From assembly GCA_029460375.1 (NCBI GenBank), contig JARPAQ010000078.1:1-10628 (forward strand): a stretch of DNA of 10,628 nucleotides, read 5' to 3'. The notes under the pieces were generated by a model. The model saw only the letters and a list, made by a program, of their open reading frames with translations. It had not been told where the DNA came from and did not search any database. This DNA is from Nitrososphaerota archaeon (lineage in GTDB: Archaea > Thermoproteota > Nitrososphaeria > Nitrososphaerales > JACPRH01). Below, piece after piece: positions 5,032-10,628 of the stretch. The stretch's first letter is position 1; each line of letters starts with the position of its first letter. The translations under genes and the position numbers were made by a program.

Positions 5032-7032
5032 TTGGTAGAATGGTATAGTTGGCGTGGACAAGTATTAGATATAGACCTTACATCAGAAAAGATAACTAAA
5101 ATTCCCTCTGACAAGTACTTCCCGAAGTTTCTCGGTGGAAGAGGGTTAGAAGGGAAGGTGATATGGGACGATGTTCCTGAAGGAACAGGCGCCTTAGACC
5201 CTGAGAACCGAATCATATTCGCTCCAAGCACCCTCACTGGTACAAGCTCCCCTCTAAACGGCAGATGGAACATAGGGGCCCTCTCTCCTCAGCATCCTAA
5301 AGAGTATCCGACATCGTCAGGCATAGGGGGACACTGGGGTGCAGAGCTGAAGTTTGCAGGATACGATGGGGTTGTCGTTCACGGAAGAGCTAGCCAACAT
5401 AGCTATATACTGATACGTGACGAATCAGTGGAAATCAGAAGCGCAAGTCACCTTTGGGGTATGGACTCTATGGAGGCCCAGAAGCGGATAGCTGAAGACA
5501 TTGCGAAGGAAGGACCTGTACCTGATACATCTGAAAAACCTCAAGCAGGAAGATACGCCGCAATTAACATTAGGACTGTTATCATAGGCCGTGCAGGTGA
5601 GAATCGCAGTAGGGTTGCTTGCGTGCTTCATGACACCGGAGATGCTGCTGGTCAAGGTGGCTTCGGCGGTGTTATGGGCTCAAAGAACCTCAAAGCTATA
5701 GCTGTAAGAGGAACAAGTCCCGTGAAAATCGCAGATCCTCAGAGGATGGTTGAGGTATCATTTAAGATACGTAAGATGATAAGATCTAAAGCTGTTCCAG
5801 TCATACCTCCATACGGAGGACCAGGCGGCTTATATGGAGGAAACCCCGCGATATTGACAGGGTATGTCAAGCGAACGGATGCTTGCTTTGGCTGTCAGGT
5901 AGCATGCAGAGGCTACTTCGACGTTCCTGGCGCTTCTCCGGGTCAGGCTCAGTGTGTACAGCTTCAGATGTATAATAACTGGGAGGGCGTGGGTCCTGTT
6001 GCTCCTCCTCATCCGGACTTTGCTGATAGGGTGCAGGATGAGACAACGTGGTACGGTGTAAGGCTGGCAGATCTATTAACCATCAACTCTTACGAGCTAA
6101 CAGGCATTCTGTCTTGGCTCTGGGCAGGTTATAAAGAAGGTATATTCAACGAGGAGAACACTGGGATACCTATCCAGGATATGGGCAGCAAAGAGTTTGC
6201 TGACAAGCTGTTCGGTATGATAGCTAATCGTGAAGGAGAGTTCGGAGACCTGCTGGCCGAAGGGCTGCACAGGGCTGCTAAAAAGCTGAAAGAGAAGTTC
6301 GGCAACAGAGTCTGGGAGCTCTACGAAGAGAGATATGTAGCACACGGCATGAGGCAACACTGGTTCTACATAGGGAACGCTAAAGGTCCAGGTGACCCAA
6401 CAGGCTACCCGAACCCGATTGGACAGTTGATGTGGGCGATGGGTACGAGAGACCCGTATTCCAACTGCAGCTTTACTCGAGAGCCCTTTGGTGTTGAAGA
6501 GGTGTCCGAGTTGATATACGGTACGAAGGAGGCGGCGAACCCGTTCACTTATGATGGTAAAGCACAGGCTGCCGCAATTGCACATACTCGCGGAGCTATG
6601 AATGATTCATTAGGTTTCTGCGACTGGTTCTACCCCATACTTACAATTGAACCGTTATTTGCCGAAGAGGAAGAAGGAGAGGAACAAGTTGGGCGTAAGC
6701 TAGGAGATCTAACCGTGGAGGCTCAGATGTTCTCAGCCGCTACAGGTATCGAAAAGACGATAGACGAACTTATGGAGGATACTTCACGCATAATGAACAT
6801 GGAGAGGGCGGTTCAAGTCAGGATGGGGAGGCGGCGCGAAGATGATACCTTCAACGAGTACTACTTCAACAATCCCGATAGGCGGGGCAACCCAATAGAT
6901 AGAGTCGCTTGGGAGAAGGTTAAAGACGAATATTACGAGCAAATGGGCTGGGATCCAAAGACCGGTATACCTACAAGAGAGAGGCTAGAACAACTAGATA
7001 TGAAGGATGTTGCGGATGCTCTAGGCGTCTAA
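5032..7032 (+). CDS. Aldehyde:ferredoxin oxidoreductase family tungstoenzyme, divergent subgroup
   Basis: A 666-residue member of the AOR family, enzymes that use a tungsten bis-pterin and a [4Fe-4S] cluster, classically oxidising aldehydes to acids with ferredoxin. The N-terminal pterin-binding domain is clear: RWNIGALSPQHP from residue 78, then GGHWGAELKFAGYDGVVVHG, and further on GGFGGVMGSKNLKAIAV. Cluster ligands are C285-x2-C288-x3-C292 and C530 within DSLGFC (525-530), which also matches the second pterin-contact motif DxxGLC. The first pterin motif (DxxGLD in the Pyrococcus enzyme) appears as NSYELT (352-357), so it is strongly altered. At 666 residues it is longer than classical AOR (about 605) and nearer to BamB-type or larger clostridial homologues. 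Substrate is unassigned. Start is a TTG with GTGATC upstream. No ferredoxin or cofactor genes adjoin it. Confidence 0.9.
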   Translation: MVEWYSWRGQVLDIDLTSEKITKIPSDKYFPKFLGGRGLEGKVIWDDVPEGTGALDPENRIIFAPSTLTGTSSPLNGRWNIGALSPQHPKEYPTSSGIGGHWGAELKFAGYDGVVVHGRASQHSYILIRDESVEIRSASHLWGMDSMEAQKRIAEDIAKEGPVPDTSEKPQAGRYAAINIRTVIIGRAGENRSRVACVLHDTGDAAGQGGFGGVMGSKNLKAIAVRGTSPVKIADPQRMVEVSFKIRKMIRSKAVPVIPPYGGPGGLYGGNPAILTGYVKRTDACFGCQVACRGYFDVPGASPGQAQCVQLQMYNNWEGVGPVAPPHPDFADRVQDETTWYGVRLADLLTINSYELTGILSWLWAGYKEGIFNEENTGIPIQDMGSKEFADKLFGMIANREGEFGDLLAEGLHRAAKKLKEKFGNRVWELYEERYVAHGMRQHWFYIGNAKGPGDPTGYPNPIGQLMWAMGTRDPYSNCSFTREPFGVEEVSELIYGTKEAANPFTYDGKAQAAAIAHTRGAMNDSLGFCDWFYPILTIEPLFAEEEEGEEQVGRKLGDLTVEAQMFSAATGIEKTIDELMEDTSRIMNMERAVQVRMGRRREDDTFNEYYFNNPDRRGNPIDRVAWEKVKDEYYEQMGWDPKTGIPTRERLEQLDMKDVADALGV

Positions 7033-7677
7033 TCTTCTAGCCGCCTCTACCGTAGCTTCCGTTTTTCTTTCCAATATGGGTAGCAGTAAGCTCAGATCCT
7101 TCTCCTTGATACTGTAATTTGTGTACTCTTCAACTAGGGGCGACGCGTTGAACGCTACACTTACGCCTGCTAGGTTGACGAGTTTCAGGTCGTTCGCTCC
7201 GTCTATTACCGCAATTATGTTCTCCTTCTTCTCTCCTAGCTCCTCTACTAGGCTTTTGATGGCGGCAGATTTATCGGAGTCTACGTAGACATCCATAGTC
7301 TCCAACCTGTCTTCTTTGAATATCAGGTCGTTTCCATATACGTGGTCTATGTTGAGTTCTTTAGCGACCCTGTCTGATAATAGTGTGGGGCCGCCGGAAA
7401 CTGCGACTAAAGTCCACCCTAGGCTCTTCAATCGGCTGCAGACCTCTTTCGCACCTTTCATGTAAGGAAGATTGTCACAGACCTTCAGGCAGCTTTCATA
7501 GGGGACACCTTTCACTTTCTCCAGCCTCTGCATCAGACCGTCCTTCCAGTCTATTTCGCCTCTGATGCCCTTTATCGTAATCTCGGTTATCTCCTTCTCC
7601 ATGTCCAGAAGCTTAGCCAACTCGGGGAAGAACTCTCCATCTACAAGGACCCCTTCTATATCGAATATTGCAATCAT
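7021..7677 (-). CDS. HAD-superfamily phosphatase, phosphoserine phosphatase/ThrH-like
   Basis: Cytoplasmic HAD hydrolase of 218 residues, most like the SerB/ThrH group that removes phosphate from phosphoserine. Motif I is AIFDIEGVLVDG (3-14) with nucleophile D6. The second acid is E8 rather than Asp, as in ThrH (DLEGVLV). Motif II is VAVSGG with S94, motif III K136 in DSDKSAAIK, and motif IV IDGANDLKL with D159 and D163. An all-alpha cap occupies about 15-70. I start at ATG 7677 because motif I should lie near the N terminus and GGTGA sits ten bases upstream. A GTG at 7725 would add 16 residues. The last 12 bp overlap the end of the AOR-family gene tail to tail. Substrate could be phosphoserine or another small phosphomonoester. 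Confidence 0.85.
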   Translation of the reverse strand: MIAIFDIEGVLVDGEFFPELAKLLDMEKEITEITIKGIRGEIDWKDGLMQRLEKVKGVPYESCLKVCDNLPYMKGAKEVCSRLKSLGWTLVAVSGGPTLLSDRVAKELNIDHVYGNDLIFKEDRLETMDVYVDSDKSAAIKSLVEELGEKKENIIAVIDGANDLKLVNLAGVSVAFNASPLVEEYTNYSIKEKDLSLLLPILERKTEATVEAARRLDA

Positions 7678-7708
7678 AGCGTCTCTTTCACCGATACTGA
7701 TTTGAGGA

Positions 7709-7734
7709 GGTGTCCAGTAAGACACCGAACTGGA
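7709..7734 (-). promoter_or_regulatory. Two mutually exclusive hairpins upstream of the HAD phosphatase
   Basis: GGTGTC (7709-7714) and GACACC (7721-7726) form a perfect 6-bp stem with a 6-nt loop. TCCAGT (7713-7718) and ACTGGA (7729-7734) form another perfect 6-bp stem with a 10-nt loop. The stems share bases, so only one can exist at a time. If transcription starts upstream, for example from the ATAAAT near 7790-7797, this would be a switchable leader. If it starts near 7710, it is only promoter DNA. Confidence 0.35.
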
Positions 7735-7810
7735 TACTTAACAAGGCTATCTGCCACTCTTCCAGTTTCTGAGGGCGGGTAAAGCCTACATTTATGGGTT
7801 TACTTAGAAG

Positions 7811-7820
7811 TGTATATAGG
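7811..7820 (+). promoter_or_regulatory. TATA-like box of the GTP cyclohydrolase gene
   Basis: TGTATATAGG lies about 65 bp upstream of the TTG start at 7880. It implies a leader of about 40 nt, which contains the purine-rich ribosome site GAGAGGGTGA (7861-7870). Confidence 0.5.
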
Positions 7821-7879
7821 CGTCTTGATTCATTGTTAAGACTTGATAGGTTGAAGAGGCGAGAGGGTGAGGGACGGTA

Positions 7880-8602
7880 TTGACACCGAAGTTGAGAAAA
7901 GAAGATGTTCACGACGTTCATGAAGAGTTTGCTGAGATAAGTGTCTTGGGCGGTGTGGGTGATCTGATCCATATCCATAAGGGCGATGATTGGATGCTTC
8001 CCATAAAGTATGCTATACTAGTGCCTACCCAGAACCGGCGGGGAGTACATATGAGCCGGCTTGTAGCAGCTGCTCAGAAGCATAGCGAGGGCGAGCGTAT
8101 TGAATACTCTATGAGGGAGATATGCCGAGAGGTGAACAGGACCCAGTCAGGGTGTAGAATCGTGTGTGAAATTCAGTATCCATTCAAGGATCAGTTTATG
8201 CCGATAACAATAAGGATGAGTGAGCGAGGTAAGATCCGGTACGCCTTTCAGAGGACTGGGATAACAGCTTGTCCCTGCAGTAAACAGATGGTCGGAGTAG
8301 GGCATATGCAGCGGGCCGTGTTGAAGTTGAAGATGATTAGTGAGGCGATTCAAGACTTCGGCGAAGTAGCGGAGAAGATGGGTAAATGCTTCTCGAGTGT
8401 GCCTGAGGAACATCTTAAACGTAAAGATGAAGGAGAAAAGATCAGGGAGGCTCAAGCCAACCCTAAATTCGCTGAAGATGTAGTTCGTGAATGTCTAAAA
8501 CACTTCCCCGACGCTACCTCTATAGAGGTAAGGGCACTGGAGTCTATACATCTTCATGATGCTGTAGCATACTGGAGTAGACGAATAAACAATAACGGCT
8601 AA
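7880..8602 (+). CDS. mptA: GTP cyclohydrolase, MptA/FolE2 (GCYH-IB) family
   Basis: Metal-dependent enzyme that opens the GTP imidazole ring. Archaeal MptA makes 7,8-dihydroneopterin 2',3'-cyclic phosphate, the first step toward methanopterin-type C1 carriers, whereas bacterial FolE2 makes dihydroneopterin triphosphate. Family motifs: RGVHMSRL (54-61), GITACPCSKQ (127-136, C131 or C133 being the catalytic/metal Cys), GHMQRAVLK (141-149), KFAEDVVRE (196-204) and ESIHLHDAVA (221-230, metal-ligand Glu and His residues). At 240 residues it is shorter than the roughly 300 typical of the family, mostly by a short N-terminal half, but the active-site motifs are all present. TTG start with GGGTGA nine bases upstream. 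It reads away from the HAD gene and converges on the protease gene with 16 bp between stops. Its product may also feed archaeosine synthesis. Confidence 0.9.
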   Translation: MTPKLRKEDVHDVHEEFAEISVLGGVGDLIHIHKGDDWMLPIKYAILVPTQNRRGVHMSRLVAAAQKHSEGERIEYSMREICREVNRTQSGCRIVCEIQYPFKDQFMPITIRMSERGKIRYAFQRTGITACPCSKQMVGVGHMQRAVLKLKMISEAIQDFGEVAEKMGKCFSSVPEEHLKRKDEGEKIREAQANPKFAEDVVRECLKHFPDATSIEVRALESIHLHDAVAYWSRRINNNG

Positions 8603-8618
8603 GTGAAAGAGTCTGCCT

Positions 8619-10142
8619 TTAGAACTCTACGCTATCTATCCTGCCGCGCCTATGCCTGTGTACCGCGAAGGCTATTAGAGAACCCGCGGCTGCTAGAGTC
8701 AGAATAACCGCGGCCAACAGCCATGTATACGGCATCTCGACATAGATATGTCTCGCTGCTTCGTATCTGGTTCCTTGCTCAGGATCTACGACAATGGCCC
8801 GTATCACGTGGTCTCCAACTTGGTCAAAGCGGAATAGGACATCTACTCGGTATTCACCGTCAGCGGCTTCTGAAGAGGTCTTGTACAAGTTGTCATCTAG
8901 GAATAGGTTGAGCTTCGGTTTTACTGTAGGGGTCAAGATCTTCACTGTCACATCGAAAGGCTGCAGGATATAGACTCTGTACGGGATTTCAATCACTAGG
9001 TTGAGTTGCTGATCTACCGAAACTCTTACTTCATAGCCGTGGAAAGACTTGGAAACTACCTCTATATTGAGGTTATTGAATTCGTCGTAGAATGAATCAC
9101 CAACTCGGTATGCCGCCCTTGTCTTCAACTTGTCGTCATCTTCCCGCGGAACTATCCGCACCTTCGGTTCATCTCCCCGTTCATCTATGTGGTATATGAG
9201 AACCCCTTCATCAGGCAGATGAGCATCGAACCCTTTTCGTTCACGAGCCTCGATTAGGTAGTATGTTTCATCGGGCAGTGGGAGCATAGCTGCTACATGA
9301 AAGGTTTCCAGCATACTTTCTATTGGAGCAATAGTTATGGTGGAGTCGTTCAGAGGGAGAATAACGGGTTCAAGCCAACCTATCTTGATCTTGCTCCAAG
9401 AGGTCAGGTGTGGTGGACTACTTCCCCTTGGGATTCCTAGGGCTATCCCCATATCCATAGGTGACCAGACACCTATATAGTGAACATTACTATCGTCAGT
9501 ACTCCAGAGATCAGGCAGCTCCCCTAGCTGGTGGAGGTATTCGTGCACCCAGACTCCTAATGGACTGCTCTCTGAGACTATAGAGACCTTTGTGACCGAT
9601 ACGCCGTCGCGGGTCGGTATGGATATCCCCCAGTATGAGTATGACCATACGTTATCGTCCAAGGAGTCTATGTTTACTTCAGCCTGATCCTTTCCTGAAT
9701 GCACCACTAAAAGGTAGGAGTAATCGGAGAAGTCAGTGCTTCCGTCCACCTGATTAACTGCGTCGTATACTATCTGTAGGCTGCCTCTTCCGTTTCCTCC
9801 TTTGTCGTCACCTGGGTACGCTGAGTCTCTTCCGTAATACGACATAGCGTGAGGAAGTTTCACCCAGTCTTCGAACATATCCACTTCAAGCGATATTTTT
9901 CCGTATGAAACTTCTTTGAAGTAGTCATCCATTTTGGCCAAAACATTCTGGAAGACATCTAGGGGGACGCTCGGACTTTTATCTCTAAACTCTACGGGTA
10001 TAACCAGTATCGTCTGTACCCCTTCGGGGTTCGGGTACTTTCGCTCAGAGAAGACCAGCATATTTGGCTCTGGAAATAATGCTGCTGCTACTGTGATGAG
10101 TAGGAGGACTGCGATACCTCGATACTTGTTGCTGATCTTCAT
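8619..10142 (-). CDS. Secreted, membrane-anchored M6-type (immune inhibitor A-like) metalloprotease
   Basis: Extracellular zinc protease of 507 residues. Residues 1-22 form a signal sequence (basic MKISNKYR, then a hydrophobic run). The catalytic domain shows the M6 signature VHEYLHQLGELPDLW (199-213): H200 and H204 are zinc ligands, E201 the general base, and D211 the probable third ligand. GVWSPMDMG (224-232) is the Met-turn region. A beta-rich stretch (about 380-470) of likely Ig-like fold follows, ending in one transmembrane helix (about 473-495) and a basic tail HRHRRGR, so the enzyme should face outward, tethered to the cell surface. No propeptide stands out. ATG start with GAGG ten bases upstream and a strong TATA-like tract at 10181-10193. 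It probably digests external peptides or S-layer-associated proteins; the target is unknown. Confidence 0.88.
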   Translation of the reverse strand: MKISNKYRGIAVLLLITVAAALFPEPNMLVFSERKYPNPEGVQTILVIPVEFRDKSPSVPLDVFQNVLAKMDDYFKEVSYGKISLEVDMFEDWVKLPHAMSYYGRDSAYPGDDKGGNGRGSLQIVYDAVNQVDGSTDFSDYSYLLVVHSGKDQAEVNIDSLDDNVWSYSYWGISIPTRDGVSVTKVSIVSESSPLGVWVHEYLHQLGELPDLWSTDDSNVHYIGVWSPMDMGIALGIPRGSSPPHLTSWSKIKIGWLEPVILPLNDSTITIAPIESMLETFHVAAMLPLPDETYYLIEARERKGFDAHLPDEGVLIYHIDERGDEPKVRIVPREDDDKLKTRAAYRVGDSFYDEFNNLNIEVVSKSFHGYEVRVSVDQQLNLVIEIPYRVYILQPFDVTVKILTPTVKPKLNLFLDDNLYKTSSEAADGEYRVDVLFRFDQVGDHVIRAIVVDPEQGTRYEAARHIYVEMPYTWLLAAVILTLAAAGSLIAFAVHRHRRGRIDSVEF

Positions 10143-10180
10143 CCTGTCTTGTCCTCTAGATTAAACGGGGTACTGTTCTC

Positions 10181-10193
10181 TATTATATTATAC
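10181..10193 (-). promoter_or_regulatory. TATA-like tract of the M6 protease gene
   Basis: GTATAATATAATA on the minus strand, centred about 45 bp upstream of the ATG. A start near 10160 would leave a short leader carrying the GAGG ribosome site at 10153-10156. The remaining 10194-10333 up to the channel gene shows no gene and no clear terminator. Confidence 0.5.
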
Positions 10194-10333
10194 TACGTAA
10201 AGTATCTTTTGACATTATCTTCAAAGCCGATTGGTGCCGGCGGACAGAGCCCCTATACCATTTCTTTTTGTTAGTAGTTCTCAATCTTCGGTTGCCTGTC
10301 TGCGCGAATATTTTTGCGTAATTCCTGAGTAGT

Positions 10334-10628
10334 CTAGGACTTTGTCTTCGGAGTTTTGTTAATAACTGGTTTTGTAGCGAAGATGGAGTTCGGAATATAC
10401 ACCAGCTCACCACTTTCGGATTGTAGCACAGTTGTTCTAACACTCATCTTAATCACCTTGCCTTCGAAAGCCTGTACTTTTATCGTGTCTCCAGCTTTAA
10501 ATGGCGGATCCATTTGTATCAGGAGTCCTGATACAAGGTTCTGGATAATATCCTTCATGGCGAAGCTTATCGCTATGCTCAAGGCGCCTAACCCGATTAT
10601 GATCGATGTGACATCAAAACCTACTACA
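10334..10628 (-). CDS. MscS-type mechanosensitive channel, C-terminal part (5'-partial)
   Basis: Membrane channel that opens under membrane tension to release osmolytes. The 97 residues in the window begin inside the pore helix: GLGALSIAISFAMKDIIQNL resembles the Gly/Ala-rich TM3 of MscS. The beta domain follows: SGLLIQMDPPFKAGDTIKV, then EGKVIKMSVRTTVLQ, then GELVYIPNSIFATKPVINK with the hallmark IPNS. The frame is open through the right edge, so the start and the first transmembrane helices lie outside. The protein stops right after the beta domain (NKTPKTKS), lacking the roughly 90-residue alpha/beta vestibule domain of E. coli MscS. No MscS-like sequence continues in other frames downstream, so this looks like a naturally short variant rather than a recent frameshift. 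Confidence 0.88.
   Translation of the reverse strand, partial: VVGFDVTSIIIGLGALSIAISFAMKDIIQNLVSGLLIQMDPPFKAGDTIKVQAFEGKVIKMSVRTTVLQSESGELVYIPNSIFATKPVINKTPKTKS

Noticed and set aside
6097..6585. Open frame of 162 codons on the minus strand
   Set aside because: It lies wholly inside the AOR-family gene, whose conserved motifs run through the same bases, and its translation shows no recognisable domain.
7704..7780. GGAGGTG on the plus strand as a ribosome site for a small gene starting at GTG 7710
   Set aside because: The frame is only about 20 codons with no features and lies opposite the HAD upstream region; the match is probably chance.
7688..7978. Open minus-strand frame spanning the divergent region
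   Set aside because: It covers the promoter area and the start of the GTP cyclohydrolase, has no family signature and conflicts with the better supported HAD and cyclohydrolase starts.
10183..10443. Open minus-strand frame overlapping the end of the MscS gene, considered as a frameshifted MscS C terminus
   Set aside because: Its translation is basic and low in hydrophobic pattern, with no resemblance to the MscS alpha/beta domain, and it overlaps the genuine IPNS-coding region in another frame.
1..10628. Defence, mobile-element or CRISPR-like system
   Set aside because: No repeat-spacer array, integrase, transposase, nuclease or toxin-antitoxin signature is present; all large genes belong to metabolic, transport or tRNA functions.

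Overview
The window most likely comes from an archaeon. It carries two tRNA-Gly genes interrupted by short non-anticodon-loop introns. It also has an MptA/FolE2-type GTP cyclohydrolase, an aldehyde:ferredoxin oxidoreductase (AOR) family tungstoenzyme, TATA-like boxes about 25-30 bp upstream of several genes, Shine-Dalgarno matches of the GGTGAT type, and heavy use of TTG start codons. Disrupted tRNAs with introns at unusual positions point to the TACK/Thermoproteota side (for example Bathyarchaeia- or Aigarchaeota-like lineages). That placement is an inference and no marker gene here settles it.

Layout. 1-1289 (-) is the N-terminal catalytic part of a GH38 alpha-mannosidase that runs off the left edge. 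1595-1711 (-) is tRNA-Gly(GCC) with a 39-nt D-loop intron. 1774-2115 (-) is a PadR-type regulator, with a repeat-rich control region at 2116-2236. 2237-2968 (-) is a stand-alone class II glutamine amidotransferase of the YafJ/EgtC type. 3053-3143 (-) is tRNA-Gly(CCC) with a 16-nt anticodon-stem intron. 3186-3875 (-) is a ZIP-family metal transporter and 3939-4931 (-) a CaCA cation/calcium exchanger. A short divergent promoter region (4932-5031) separates the exchanger from the AOR-family enzyme at 5032-7032 (+). A SerB/ThrH-like HAD phosphatase (7021-7677, -) overlaps the AOR end tail to tail by 12 bp. A second divergent region (7678-7879) leads to the GTP cyclohydrolase at 7880-8602 (+). Convergent to it, with only 16 bp between, is a secreted, membrane-anchored M6-type metalloprotease (8619-10142, -). 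The C-terminal part of a short MscS-type channel (10334-10628, -) runs off the right edge.

The genes look like independently transcribed housekeeping and membrane functions: glycan turnover, tRNA, metal and calcium transport, tungsten redox enzyme, serine/phosphate metabolism, pterin synthesis, extracellular proteolysis and osmotic protection. They do not form one operon or one defence or mobile system. I found no CRISPR array, insertion sequence, integrase or toxin-antitoxin pair. The most unusual items are the paired tRNA-Gly genes with nearly identical exons but different introns, the dense repeats in the PadR promoter, the divergent pterin-motif residues in the AOR homologue, the truncated MscS and the prevalence of TTG starts.
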